Origin: Apteryx mantelli | Lineage: Eukaryota > Chordata > Aves > Apterygiformes > Apterygidae | Direction of reading: 5' to 3' | DNA: 64,000 bases | NCBI RefSeq assembly: GCF_036417845.1 | Contig: NC_089994.1 | Coordinates: forward strand, 16,696,001 to 16,760,000 | Notes under the pieces: model-generated | What the model was told of the DNA's origin: nothing | Databases searched by the model: none | The model's input: the letters and a program-made list of their open reading frames with translations, nothing else | Shown: positions 48,601-62,325 of the stretch, in pieces | Numbering within the stretch: position 1 is the stretch's first letter | How the letters are laid out: the number at the start of each line of letters is the position of its first letter | Translations under genes and position numbers: made by a program

Positions 48601-51600
48601 ACACAGACACTTACTAAAAAATAATCTCTGACCCAAAGAATTTACAGTATGAATGAATGGGGCAGATAGGGAGGGGATTTGGTGACAAAGTATTTGGTGA
48701 CAGTATCAGGTTGTGAAGCCAATGAGGAAGCTAGGTATATACTCAAGGTTAATTCCATTTATTCATAAAACAAATACACAAAATTCTGTATCTTTCAACC
48801 CAGAAAAACTCACAATCCCAAGCCTCTTTCGGCCATCACTCAACTCAAGAAGTGTCTTTTTCCAAAATCAAAGCTCCCAGTCTCCTTGACTTTCAGCTGC
48901 TTCTCAGCATCCATTTGTGTAGTGTTTCTTGCTGTTTCTCTTGCACATGCAGAGCTCTACCATCTGGTCCTCGTGGCCTGATATTTTACACAGAAACACC
49001 CCCTGCCCCCAAAATCCAGAAAAATCCCTAGGGCCACATGATTCACCATCTATTCAAACCTTGCCATGTGCCTGTTTTTTGTGTAATAGCCCCTACTGAT
49101 ATAAATCCCTTGTTTCATAAGGGATCCCAGTTGCCTTTTTTTCACTGAAGGCAAGGTGGCTGTGACACCTGCCAGTTTCTAAGAGGTTTAGCCCAATCAA
49201 AAACATTACTACATTGTTGTTTGGCTGAGTAGGAACTACATATATTTTTTTTCCAGTGGGAAGTGCTGCCAGAAGGGTATTAATTTCCTAGACTGTTAAG
49301 TAATGTGGAAAAACTAAATTTCAGTAAGAAAATTCTCTTTCTGCCTTTTCATGCCTTAGGAATATAGTTCCTGTTTCACTTGGCTCAAGTACCCCATGCA
49401 CTAAATCAGTGCAAAAAACTTTCAGTAAACTCTACATAAAAACTGTCCAAATGCTACCACAGAGTTTAGAGGGCTATAGAAGCAAGCAGGACAACTCTCT
49501 GTAACAGGAAGTGTTAGACAAATTAGACATACAACTCGGCAAATTCAGGCCGTGAATGTTCAGAAACTTTGGACAGATTTTGTTCATAAACCACAGACTG
49601 ACAACTACCTAGAGAGTAACTATTTATAGGGAACACATACTGTTTCTTGAGTTATTTTCTTTGGTATGTCTTAAATCAGGGATGCCAAATGTGATGCCAA
49701 ATTTGGCCCACCTGATATGTGTGTGGCCAATGTGCCTTATTTTGAATCTCACCTTTCATTAAAAACTGTAAGTTTCTGGCTTTTCAGTTGTGAGAAAAAG
49801 CTTTCTCAATCTGAACGCTGTGTAGATCAGCACATTAAAGTCTCAGCCTGATGCAGCAAGCGGCTACCTGCAGTTTCAGCTGCTTGAATTCCTCACTGAA
49901 GTGTCAATTCTCAAGCCAAATTCTGTTAAAAATGTTGGTAACAAAAGGTTAAGATCATCTTATGCCATTCTGGAACATCAAACTCAATGACTTATCTCTG
50001 AAAAGCATGAAATAAGTATCTACCACTGCCACCATAACTCCGCTCCCACAGATCTGGGCATTACCTGCAGGTCCCCCAGAGAGGCGGCATGGCTTTATTG
50101 AACGATGGTGAGAAATTTGTCCAAAAAGGCTGGCAGAGCTATCAGTGACGCTGAATCTCATCCTCCACCTTTGCACTTAAAGGTGAATCTAGAAAGATTC
50201 AAAATGCCTCCTGTTAGCCCAGGTCTGCAGGTTGCATTTCTGTTGGTAGACGTAGCTGGCTTTCGCATGGGAACCATCGCAAGGAAGCGGGTCCTGGAGG
50301 GATGCGCAGGCTTGCTCGGGGCTAAGTGACAGCACAGGGCTCTGCTGCAGAATTGCATGAAATTAATCTGCATCAGATGCTTTTTTGTGTCCAGATCTGT
50401 AGCAGAAAATAATACCATCAGGAAATAATTTTAGGAAACATAGGCAAAGTGGTTCTATGTAGCTTTCCTTGCAACACAATGTGGTTTTCCCAGTATCCAA
50501 GCACTCTCTCTAGTATACACCCCTGAAATACCTCTGCCTTATGCCTTCCACTCTTTTCATTACCGAACACTGTACCTGACCCAGCAAGCACTGAGATGTG
50601 GTGGTCTTTTTCAAAAACAGAGTGCCTTCTGCACTGTCTGCTTTCTTCAGATTACTTTTCCCTTCTTTTCTCTTTCCCAACTTAATTCCTGGTAAAGAGT
50701 GATTTTTTTTAATGTACTTGCTGATTCAGAGACAAGGTGAGGACTGAGACCAATATGAGTATACGTTAAATAGGATGGCCACAGCACATGAACGCAAGAT
50801 GCATTCAGCTTGTATGAACTGTGGATGGCTGAATCTGGGTTAAGCTCCCCAAAAGCTTGGTTGGTAGATTCCACTAATCCTGAAATACGTAGAACTGCAT
50901 TTTTTGTGAGGCTTTCAAGAACTTCAAGTTCAAATGATCCCAGATTTGGCTCACTAAATATGCCTTCCTCCATGTGAGCCACGAAGCCACCTGAACAAGC
51001 AGTGGTTTTCAGAGCCTTTGGAAGAGTCAGGCTTCACACTTCATTGCCACTGTCAGCCATCCAGTACCCATCACTTTAGTACCGGGCCTAGGCAGGAAGC
51101 TCTCAGAAAGCTTTTGGACAAAAATGCAGGGGAACAAAGGGAGAATATTCATAGGGGGAGAAAAAAGGACAGCAAAATGGATGGAGGAGGCTGTGAGGGA
51201 GAGGACTGTGCTGAAAGAGAGGCAGGCTTTTGCTGAGTAACCCCTGGCACTGACGTTAAAGGGCAGTTAGTGTGCAAAGTGTGTCGCCTCTCTCTGATCT
51301 TTGTGCAAACTTCCTACAGGAGGGCACAAACTGCAGACTGAAGAGAAGATAAAATCCTCTGTTTATGTCCCCATGGGAGACACCATCAGTTCTGCCTGCT
51401 TTTCATTGAGTGCTATGTGTAAGGAAACACTACGCAGGAAGCATTGGTGCCTGTTTGTATCCGGCTGGGAAGGAGCTCACACGTAGGGACAGGGGTTTGG
51501 CAGGAACCGGGAAGGTTTGTGGCTTGTCAGAACATCCCTAGACACAAGACAGCCCCAGGCTGAGTTCATCTCAGACCTGAAGGGAGCCTGTAAACCAGCC

Positions 51601-54600
51601 AGGGCAAACTCCTGAAAGCAACAGCGAGGCTTCAGAGCAGGCTAACTCATAACTTGAAAGGCTGAGAATTAAATCCAGTTGTAAAGTTACGTTTGTTTTA
51701 GAACTGTGATTTTTGGCCTGTGCCACGCTCGTGGGAAGGTTGGCGGTGCGTCCTGGCCAGGCGGGAAGGCCTAGTTGTAAGCCCCAGCGCCGCTCTGAAG
51801 CTTGCTCGCGAAGCAGCTGCGGCAGCTTGCTCTGCTGCGCGCAGGCACATAGAGGGCAGCAACCGGCCAGGGCTGCTCCAGCCCACAGGTCGCTTGAAAC
51901 TTGGGGCCTGGCTCTCTGCCATGCACGAGCTTGATACCGCTGTCCTTGATTGCATGTTTCCTGTGCAATTTTTTTCTTCCTACACACATTTCACCCTTCC
52001 TGACTCTTGTTGTAACAGCACAGGCATGCTGTAAAGCTCCCAGTTATTTCCTTGGAATAGGGTAGTAACTGATTTCTTATGGCAGGGAGATTTCCTGGTT
52101 AAAACCATTCTAATTAAACTTACATGTCCCCTAATGCTAAAGAAGCCCCTACATGAAAGGCAGCTGAAGCTACTTGTAAAATGTCAATGCCGCTAGACCT
52201 TTAATGATCTTAGTGTCTAACAATAGTATAGACAGGCACAGATACAGGACACCAGACAAATGGAAGGAGGAGGCAAAGCATAATTACTCCAAATCAGATA
52301 TCTTAAGACAAAATCTTCAAAGTTTAAACCACATCTGGCTGCCTATTTGTCAAGTTTTGTATTGGCTTGAAAAACACACATACACACAGAGCTCATAGCT
52401 AATCCTTTCCGTTGGAGGTCTGGGCAACTCTAGTTTCCCTTTATAACTCAGTTTCAGACCTGGGGAAAAGTGTGCTCAGTTGACAGGCCTCCAAGCAAGG
52501 CAGGGCTGGCGACGGAGGAGGGCAACAGCTGCACGAGCTTTAATTCCTCTCCCCACCTTCCTGTACAAATGTGCCCCTCAATCCTCCGCCTGGAGGAGCT
52601 GGAGAGAGGAACATGCAGGTACCCCGCTTCTCTGCCAACGCCAGTGGCATTTCCTATAATGCTGGCAATCGCGTATTAGGCACTGAGACTATGAAATCTT
52701 TTTCATATGGGCAGCTGAACAGCTGGGGGACTAGAATCGCTTTTGGTCAGAACAACCCTGCAGATGCTCATGACGTGTTTTAACCCCTTGTGTAATATGG
52801 CAGTAGTATGTGATAATTTACTGCCACAGGAACCACTTCCTGTGCACTGAGAGCAGCAAGTCTGTGTGGACAGATGACAGGCATTGCGCGGGGAAAAGGA
52901 ATGACAGAGCGTGCAGGGGATGGTGTCGGGAAGTAAGGGGAACCCTGTCCTCCATCAGCAACTCCCTGGAGAGAAAGGGGGAGAAAAGCAGACATAGCTT
53001 CGTGGATTTAGTGGAAACTAACTTCAGTTGGGGATTAGCAATGTCCTGCAGGCAGAAAGCAGCTCTTCAGGGTTAAAACAATGAGAATATCTGGAAAGGC
53101 TATTTTAAGACATACCTTGAAAAAACAGAAAAGCCAGAACAGCTATGAAAATAAACTAGAAACTAGGCAAAGTAAGCACAGAGCATGCAAGAATCAAATG
53201 TAAACAAAAGGCAGAGGCTATCCAGGTAGAAAACCACAAATGACATGGGTTGAAATGTAAAACCTAGAGTTCACTGAGACACATCAAAGATGCCGTGTAC
53301 TCCACACCTCCTTTTCTCGGGTGTAACCGTCTCCACAAGGTGAAGGGCAGTCATGAATCAAGCTCTCTTCCTCTCTTTCTGTATTTTCTATTCAATTATT
53401 TGCAGGCTGTGCAAGTTCTGCTTTATTTCCCCTCTCCATATGCTGCACTCTCCTCCTGGGGTTTTTTTATTCTGCACTGTGCAGTTGGCCTCTCTCCCAT
53501 TTCTTTCTCCTCAGTGTGTCCCCCCTGCTCTGCTAAGATCTGCTGTCTTTGTAACCGCCGCTGTGCACATATGCTAGCTCCCCCTCTCCCCTCCTCTCCA
53601 CCCCCTGCTTCTGGTCCATCAAGTGTCCCTTCCCTTCGCTCGAGCGTTTTTGCCAGGGGGCCCATCAGCCAGCCAGAAAAGAGACAATTTTGCTATGGCC
53701 ACGGCTCCTGTTTTCATGCTGCCTGCTCCTCGCCGCCAGCCAGGGAGCCCATGTTGCTCCCTACAACAGCTGATGGGTAGCGAAGGCGAGGACGGCTCTG
53801 CAGCTGCTTAGCAACTGTGAGCTGCTGTTCTGCGGTAGTGCAGAGCGGCAGCGGATGGCACAGCATTCACTAACTGCGTATTTGGGCCCATTCTGCTGAA
53901 AACTGTGGCTCGTGGACCAGCTGGGGTACTCCTGACCGGTCCTGTCAAAAAATAAATCAAAACACTGATTTCTAACTGCAGATTCAGGAGCAATGGTGAC
54001 AATGTCAAGGGCAAAATTGTCTTGATTTTGTATTGTACATGGTTTGCATCATGCCAGTTAGAAACTGCTCAGATGTGTACGTTAAACTAATTCCATTTGA
54101 AATCTGTTACTACTTCTCAGGCTGTAACATTTTATAATCCACCACTCGAATATTCCCTGTATGTGCTACATTTGTTAAAAAGGCTCACAGGTTTCCAGCT
54201 ACCATCACATCTAGACTGTTTACTGATAGGAATCTGGATACACAAGTATTTTAATGCATAAATATCCTTTTAGATTACTACTTATAAATCTATATCTTAA
54301 TTTCCTCTCAATGATGCAAGCTCTGAGTGCCAGAATTTAAAAAACGTTTTTTATTTTTCTAAGACTGTATTGCATAGGCCATGAAGTACTGAACTAAAGT
54401 GTTCAGTAATTTGATGGCTTTAGAATATTGATGAAAATTGCCAACTTTCTTATTTAATGATTTTTGTAAGTTTGAAAGTATTCTAAAAAATAACTGGTTG
54501 TATGTACTGATGGGATCATAGCATTTCAATAGTAGCTGCATTTCAATGGCAAGAAGCGACACAAAGCATTCTGCAAATTAGGTGTTGAAATAGCTTTTTT

Positions 54601-56020
54601 CTTCTTTTATAGCTCAAGAATGATTAGATCTGTAAAAGCACTCTATCTATCTTGCAGAGGTGGCTTTGTCGTAATTCCTACAGAAATATAACGAACAGAC
54701 GCAGTTTTAGAAAAAAAACAGCCCTGGAAAATGTCCAAGATGCCCATCAAAAGTCAAATGGATCTTAGTCTATACAACAAAAAGAATGTGTTTGTTCCGC
54801 TCTCAGGCATCATTGTACATGTCTTTGTATCCAGGTAGCCAAAACAACACAGCAGACTAGCGATTCCCGGTCATTTTTCAATGCATATATCCCATGTACT
54901 CTGAGTGTGGTGGATCACAGGTGAAATCTGTCGGGAGGCTGCATACTTTGTCTAAGAAATTCCCTAGCTGTATCATTTGCTATACTTAGGAGGATATTAA
55001 AAATGTCAGAGCAAAAGCAGTGAACAAGCAAATACCTGGTCCATAGTCCTACTCAATGTTCCATTGATATTTTTAGTCTGGTTTCCTAAAAATAAAACAG
55101 TCTAATGTGACTGTGTTGTTCTATGTCATTTTTTCTCTCCCTCCTCCCATCTCAACTGAATTTGGCAGAGGCCAAAGCCCCAAACATACTTAGGTCTTGA
55201 ATGAAAAGCTGAGTAGAGTACATAGTATTTCAGGGAAAGGCAAGCCCTTGCCCTTACCAAGAGGCAGCAACAACTGGCTAGTTGGCCCATGGGAAGCTCC
55301 CGACCAGTCTTTACCTCTTGCTCAGCCAAGCAGGGAAAGCAAGACTGGGAAAGAGCTGGAAGATTAATCTGGGGAATTTCTGGATGCAAATCCATAGGAA
55401 ACAAAGCTGCATGAGTTTATCTGCTGAGAGAAACTGAAGAAATTAGAAGGTTAGGTGGTAAATGGTAATAGTACTGGTAGGAGATTTCCTCAAGAGTGTT
55501 GATGGGCCATACTCAGTTTCTGTGAAGCATTTACATTATTATGAGCAGGGGAACTGAATATAAAATCAAGAAGGCATGATCAAATGGATGAAAATCCATC
55601 CAATGGGAAGGTCTCAAAATGTGATTGTAATCAGCGTGTCCTAGAGCAGTTGTCTTTCTGTTAAGGGTCTGGCAATCATCCATTTTCGGCCTCCCATTAT
55701 TTAACGGCTACATTTTAGACACTTGGGCACGCAAGTGCTGCAGTGCGCTTTGAGGCTCCCTTCCAGCTCCTAAACGGGGGGTTTCTTCCCATGGAATTGA
55801 GCTGTGGCAAGAGGATGGTGTAGATCCAGATCTCCTCCTGACACAATTTTGACAGGACTGGGACATGTGCACACCTGGAACTGGGAAGCTGCCACAGCAG
55901 AGACAGAAGCAATGCTTATCAATGAGCTGGAAGAATATATAAAATCATTACCATTTAAGTTTGTAGGTGAGGCACAACAGTAGCAGAGGGGTGCTGAATA
56001 TAAAGACCATTGCATAGAGC
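45700..56020. other. Long intergenic spacer between RHOF and SETD1B
   Basis: About 10 kb of AT-rich sequence after the RHOF island, with no exon or RNA gene I can recognise. Open frames such as 51,571-51,987 and 53,295-53,780 have no family resemblance. Old, unclassifiable repeat remnants are likely. Confidence 0.5.
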
Positions 56021-56029
56021 AATACTGGT

Positions 56030-56775
56030 CTAAACACTGTCCTTTTCAAGAGAGCCAAGTGTAAAGCAGCACACACAGAACAAGGAGCACAAGCCAACAG
56101 GCTGGGGACACCATCCTGAGAAGGAGCAGTTCTCATAGCATTTTAGGAGCCATGCTGGAAAACCAGCTCATACTGGGCCAGTGTAATCCCTGGGTGCGGA
56201 ACAGGAATCTCAGGTGAGAATGCTGTCAGCACTGGTATGATTGCAGCTGGTATACTCTGTCCTGTTCTGGTTGCCCTGATCAAAACGCTGAATAACTAGA
56301 GTATTCACGGGGAACCATGATAGAAATAATTACAGGATTAGTAAGCATGGACTGCGGAGGGAGCTCTGCAGGTCTCCAAAGGGAATGATAAATACTTGGT
56401 TGATCAGTTTGTACACAGCTACATGGGGACAGAAATCTGATAATACGGCATTCTTCAGTCAAGAAGACTAAGATATAACAAGGTCCGATAACTGAAAGCA
56501 GAAGGTAAACAAAACTCAGTTTAAAAATGTGTCTTAATTTCTAGTCTATCCGGTGAGTTTTGATGGAAACAATTTACCAGCCCTTACTTTATTCTCACTG
56601 GCCACTTTTAAATTCAGATTTGATGTCTTTCTAAGATACAGGTATGCTGTAGTTCAACTACATCTTTCAGATGTGAAAAAGCAATTAATGCACAAAAGTC
56701 TTATGACCTGCAGGAAGTCAGACCAAATGAACCTAGAGGTCTCTTTTGTCCTTTATAAGCTATTAATCTAGTTTG
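56030..56775 (+). mobile_element. Ancient CR1-like LINE 3' fragment
   Basis: The order of motifs follows the 3' part of amniote CR1 elements as I remember it. TACTCTGTCCTGTTCTGGTT (about 56,253) corresponds to the CR1 phrase TACTGTGTCCAGTTCTGG. ACTTTTAAATTCAGATTTGA then TGTCTTTCTAAGAT (about 56,605) matches the untranslated tail. GGAAGTCAGACCAAATGAAC then CTAGAGGTCTCTTTTGTCC (about 56,713) matches the CR1 phrase GGTCAGACTAGATGATC...GGTCCCTTCTGGCC. It is highly diverged, 5'-truncated and non-coding. Upstream limits are uncertain. Confidence 0.75.
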
Positions 56776-59190
56776 CTTAGACAAGCAATGGATTGTGACA
56801 TGAAAACCTTCAATATAAAGGATTCTGTGTACAAGCCAGTCTAAAACAAAATGTTGTAAACAGTCACAATCATTGTTTGGCAGAACAGCTGCATATTTTT
56901 TATTTCACTTTGCCTCTCAATCTAGTTTACTTTAGTTGCAACACTTTGCCAAAGGAATTAAATCACTTCTTATTGATAACAGACACCAAAATAATTAGCA
57001 CAGAGTTTTCAGCTCAACAATAAAGTAAGTAGAGGGATACTGTGGGCAAGAACAAACTCTGTTGCTTCAAGAATGTGCATACAGTCACCACAGGCCATTC
57101 AGGGCAATAGTCTGGTTTTTGTTTTTTGTCCTTTTTTCCCCCTGAAAGATCTCTTTCTTTCTCTAAAGAGTGTCATGCAGTAAGCCAGGGTCAATCTAAC
57201 TCAAGTATGAAAGTCTGGTTTGACCTTTCTGGGATTTAAATACGCTGTACCAGAACATCTAGCTTTTTAGATATGATGTTCAGCCATTAAACCACCCACT
57301 CCGGAGAGTGCAACTGGTCTCAACTGCCTTGGTGACTTTTAAGCTACATTGAACATAACAGTCATTTAGAAACTCTAAAAAAGTAAAGCAGTTTTCAGTT
57401 CAGACTTGCAAGAACAATTTTCAGAGGTGCTGAGGACCCACACAACTCGCTAGGTTGGTACCACTAGCGAGCTTTACAACACTTGCTGCCCCAGCAATTT
57501 CTGGCCCTTGTTTGCGCATTCACAGTTTCAGGCACACGTTCGAGGACTCTCCCAGCTGGAGCAGTTCATAAATTCTGGCCTCGGAGATGGCCATTCTGAA
57601 CAATGATTAATTGCACACAGGGATTATAGACCTGGAAAAATATGCAGAAGGGTGCATGTGCAGACAAAGCTGGGTAGGCTCCCACAGTATTATGGTCTGG
57701 ATGCATTATTTCAAAGTCTGGACTGTATTAGGCAGAACTAGTTTGCTTCAGTGTTGAACAAAACAAAAATTAAGGTTTAACTTAAAATGCAGATATTATT
57801 AAAATCCAGGTATCTACTTAAACATCAATTTAAAGTCCCCAGGAAAGTTAACAGACGTTGTTTAAATCTGGTACTTTTCTTATCGCTTTACATGTTGATT
57901 TAACTCGATATGATGCAAGCTCTAGAACTGTGTCACTACAGTTAAAAAAAAATGCAAAACGAAGAACAGACCTATTCAGACCAGTATTTTGATCTCTAAG
58001 CTGTTTGTTTTTGACCATTTCATCCTATTGCAGTCGGTTAAAATGTTTTTCACTTGTATTAAGAAATAGTAGAGGAACATTTTAACAAGGTTCATTTTAA
58101 CTAAGAATAATGTCCCAGTTTATGCAAATTTCTTTATTCATGTATTATTATTTAAAGCAATTGTAAAACAGGAAGGCAGCTGCACTACTGACATAAATAA
58201 GTGCCATGCATGTAAATAAGGTTTCACAGGATCGAGCACTTAATGAGAACTCGAGTTTTACATGCTGCTAACAGAGAGAGATTTCACTGATTATAAATAT
58301 GCTCCGCGCATGCAGGAGCGAGCCAGGAAAGGCAGTTTCCTACGCTGCCATACAAAGGACGTAGCTAGAAAACATCATGGCTCCGGAGGCTCTCTTCGGG
58401 AAGGGGGAAGGGCAGCTTTTAAAAACATTGTAGCCCCATTAGAGGGGCACTTAACTAAAAGATACCAATATCAGTGCACGGATGGAGCCCGTTTTCTCAT
58501 TTTAAAGCCGGCCTCGCAATTTAGAGACATCTTTTCGGTGGAAATGTGTATGTTTGTGCAGACGGGTTTGTTGCTTATTCTAAACAGAGCCTGATTCAGG
58601 TTGTGGAAACATTCAAGACCAAAGGAAAAGCAATTAAATTAAGAAATGAGCGTGAACGCTCAGGCTGTTGCGAAAGGAGCGGACTACTGTAGTGCCTCCT
58701 TTGCAGCAGCACCCTGCTCTATCGCAGGAAAACACTCCTCCAGCCTCAGCACATACCACAGCACAGTTTTTACAAAACCACAGAGCAACTCGTCCTGAGA
58801 CACATGAACGCCCTGGCAGGGTGAACCCTGCCCTGCACATGCCGCCTCCCTTCGGCAACCTCTGCCAAGCAGCCACTTACCTTCTTCCCTCCCACAAGGT
58901 CCACAGGACGGTCCTGCTCTAGCCTTACCGGGAACGCCACCTCTACGACTTGTTTGGTTTGTTTGGTTTGGTGTTTTTTTTTTTTTTTTTCCTCCCTGTC
59001 CTGCCCTCTGAAATGGTTGCTCAAGCCCGGCTTTCCTAGCTCAGCTAATTTTAGTCTGCAGTGGAGTACAAGGTTTAACTCCCCGCAGAGCTCACGAAGC
59101 TCCGAAATAACCCCCACACGCCTCCACCCTAAGCAAGCGGGAGGAAAATCTGCTTGGAAGAAAAAGAAGTAAAAAAAAAGAAAGAAAAAA
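56776..59190. other. Spacer between the CR1 fragment and the unassigned CpG island
   Basis: AT-rich sequence with no gene recognised. A 110-codon open frame at 58,262-58,594 has no known relative. A T tract lies near 58,974-58,990. Confidence 0.5.
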
Positions 59191-59194
59191 AGGC

Positions 59195-60350
59195 ACGTGT
59201 AACACCTCAGGGCGCCCATGGCGGCTCGCACGGCGGGCAGCCCGCGGCGAGGCCGCCCTCCCCCCCTCACAGCCGGCAGCGGGGCGCTCGGCGCTGCAGC
59301 ACCCGGGCCGAGCCGAGGCGAGCCGGGCCAGGCCGCGGCGGCTCCTCCCCGCCATCCCCCCCGGCTGCGGGCGGCAGGAGGCAGGGCAGCGGCGGAGACG
59401 GCGGCGAAGGGGGGGGGGGAGCCCAGGAGGGGCAGGAGAAGGAGCACAACAAAGAGCCATGTGACGAGGGCTGCGGAGCGGCGGCGCTCCCCGCCGCGGC
59501 CCCCGCGCAGCCCGCTCCAGACGGGGAGGCTGCCAACGCCGCCCCGCTCCTCCCGCAGCCAGCGCTGCCTGCTCATTTGCCTGGCTGCCCCCCCCACACC
59601 ACCACCCTCTTTTCCCCTTCGACTTTTGGGGTGTTGTTGTCTGTTGCGCTTTAAAAAAAAAAAAATTCCCTCTGCATTAGGCTACTTTCATCTTTTGGTA
59701 TTTATACAAGCAAGCGAGCGAGCGGGAGGCTGCTGATGGGGGAAGGGAGGAAGGCGAGGGCGGGCTGCGTTATTTATAGGCACCCAGGGCTTCGCCTGCA
59801 TTATGCGAACTGCCTTTGTCCTCCCCGCCCGGCCGCGCTGCCAGCCCGGCCGCGGCCCCCCCCCCCCCCGGCCCCCGCCCGGGCCGCCATGGCTGGAGCG
59901 CCGCCAGCGCCGCCGACTGCAGCGCTGCCTCCCGCTGCTGCAGGGCGCTCCCCGCCGCCGCCATGTTGTGCGCGGCAGCCTCGGCGAGAAAAGCCCGCCG
60001 GCCCCCCGCTTCCCTCCTCGGCTTCACCGTCCACAAACCCTCACAAAGCGGCGGGGGTGGGGTGGGGTGGGGAGAAACGGCCATTTCCCTGCAGTGATCG
60101 GGACGCGGAGCGCCGGCAGGCCGCGGGGGAGAGCCCGGCGCGCCGCCGCCCCAGCCCTGAGGAGAACGCGGCGCGGGAGGAGAAGCCATGATGGCCGCTA
60201 CCCTCGCACAACATGGAGCGCGACCGGGAGCGCCGCGCAACTGCCGCCGGCCGCCCCTGCCGGCACCCGAGACGCCAGGCGCGGGGCTTTCACACAATAA
60301 AACCACCAGCCGTCGGCGGGGAGGCCATTTCACGTGCTGAGTAGCTGCAC
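59195..60350. promoter_or_regulatory. CpG island without an assigned gene, likely bidirectional promoter
   Basis: About 1.15 kb of dense CpG sequence, 2.7 kb upstream of the SETD1B start and well away from RHOF. YY1-like ATGGCGGC or related motifs occur at 59,218 (+), 59,883 (-), 59,957 (-), 60,079 (-), 60,191 (+, ATGGCCGC) and 60,323 (-). A CACGTG E-box is at 60,331-60,336. TATA-like TATTTATA occurs at 59,699 and 59,771. Long open frames on both strands are low-complexity Pro/Ala/Arg translation. In human, a long noncoding RNA, LINC01089, lies between RHOF and SETD1B; an equivalent here is possible. It could also be an upstream SETD1B promoter. Confidence 0.6.
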
Positions 60351-62140
60351 CAAAGCACAACCGCTGTGAATATCAACTGCGTCACATCTTTCCAACTGTA
60401 AAACTCAGGCTGCAAAGGGTCCCTCACTTGGAAGGAAACTCCCTCATTTTGGATTTACTTTCAGACCTCCTTTTGCCCCCCTCTCCAAGCCACTGCCTCT
60501 CGGTATGAAGGATTTTACAGCGTTCTTTTATAGTGAGACATTCTCCATTAAGACGCTCACCGTCCTGAAAAACAACCCCCCCCATTTTGTTGCTTTTGAC
60601 TTTTTTTTGTCGAACCAAATGCTTCTGTAACTAGAAGGACAAACATGTAAGGGATCCCACCGCCACCACCACCGCCGTCTTTTCGCTTTTTTTTTTTTAA
60701 TCAACCTTAGTAATATCTTACTGTTTGTAGGCAGATTTTTTTTTTTGTGCGTTCAATTTAACAGCCACGTAATGCCTGCATGGATTCACAGCAGCGTCTC
60801 TCTGCAAAAAGCAGGGCTGCGGACAACAAAGCGCTTTGTGCAGAAAATCACTCTCTGAAAATATGCGTTAAGATATGCTCTATATGTATCTAGCAAGAAC
60901 AAGATAGCTACCGTTTCTACAGACGATCGTTAGGACCTCTCTGTCTAGGACAATAACATTTGCTGCATAGGCCTGGTCTATATGTTTCTCTGCAAGGGCA
61001 AAAGGCTTTACTTACCCGCACACCATAGTTGAATGCAGCTCTGAAGGTGAAGTTGTTACGCTTTTTAAAATATGGCTATAAATATATATGATCTGTATCA
61101 CCACTTCTCTTGTAAGTTTGCAAGTCAAAACGGATCTCGTTAAGATATTTACAGATCTGTATATGGCAATGCTCTAGCATCAAAAAAACCCCCAAAAACT
61201 AGAAAATGTTGTCCAGCTATGTTGACTGACAGTATCCAGTTAGGATTTCTACTCGAGGCTTAAATCTAGGTTCCCGGGAGAGATTTACTCTGTACATAAA
61301 AAGGACATTCAGTGTTTTTCCACAGAGTACGCAGAAACTAAAAATGTTTTCCTAAATATTTTAGTCTGTACATGTTAGTGTGAAAACACCTGGTTAACAT
61401 TTACTGCTTGTAAGCAACTTTAAACATCTCTAGCTAGATATTTTGCTTTATATAAGTAAAATATTTCAAAAGCATAAATTGGTTTAGATAAACAGACAAA
61501 AACATAACACATGCAAATGAAGGCTTAGAAATAAGGACCACTTCAGTAACATTAACATGAAAACTACACTTAGTAAGGACAGAATGGATTGGGTACTTAC
61601 AACATAAGAGAGGAAAAAAAAGCTTATCATAGTAAAATTGCTTTTTTGCCAGAATTCACTATTCCTACGTCTATATTTAAAACATTACCTTATAAGCACC
61701 AAAGGAGTTAATAAAAATGGCCAGGAATTAAGTGTTTAATATAGGAAATACTTTTTAAAATTTATTGTTCAGTCATCGTATAGCTCTAAAGCTTAAAAAC
61801 CCCCAAACAAAAACATGTATTTACTTATTTTTTGCATTCAAAATTGTTACTGCTGACATAGGGTGTGCCATGACCTAGTTACACAAGACAAAGATGGATT
61901 CCAGATCATAGGGAAAAATCCGAATCTTTTTTGTCTTCCTTCTTCAGTGAGTCCTCTAGCATGTTGCCAGACATTAACACAACCCTGAGCAGTCCTGAAA
62001 TGGATGGTGTGGATTCAAATGGAGTATCCCCTTTTGGAACAAAGGAAAACCCAGTTGGCCATTTAATTCCATTGCAGAAAAATGGCTGCCTGATCTGTTG
62101 GCCTCTCCTTAGCTGTCTGCTGAAGGATGTTTTTAGATCA
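60351..62140. other. AT-rich interval between the two CpG islands
   Basis: No exon recognised. It has T tracts near 60,688-60,699 and 60,736-60,747. If the island at 59-60 kb feeds a SETD1B 5' exon, this is intron; otherwise it is upstream flank. Confidence 0.45.
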
Positions 62141-62142
62141 GC

Positions 62143-62213
62143 GTCTAATAACTCAAGCCAAATGGAAGCTGCGCGCCGATTGGCTGCGGGCGCCCGGTGC
62201 CTTTAACCAGCCA
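62143..62213 (+). repeat. SETD1B promoter module, copy 1
   Basis: Order: CTAATAACTCAAGCCAAATG, GAAGCT, GATTGGCTGC, CCTTTAA, CCAATTA. It matches the module at 62,326-62,400 base by base with a constant offset of 182-183 bp. Confidence 0.75.
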
Positions 62214-62325
62214 ATTACCCGACCGCGGCCGAGCTGCGGCCGCGGAGCCGCGCCCGCGCCCTGCGCCCGCCGCGGCGGCCGGCTCCGCGCCCCGGCGAGC
62301 GGCGGGAGGACCGCGCCGCGCGGCC

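Noticed and set aside
48700-49200. Possible LTR-like or other repeat remnant
   Set aside because: The composition hinted at an old repeat, but I could find no terminal repeats, target duplication or recognisable family landmark.
58770-59597. 275-codon minus-strand open frame at the unassigned CpG island
   Set aside because: Its composition follows GC content, it has no domain or splice-compatible structure, and it contains a Phe-rich run from a poly-A/T tract.
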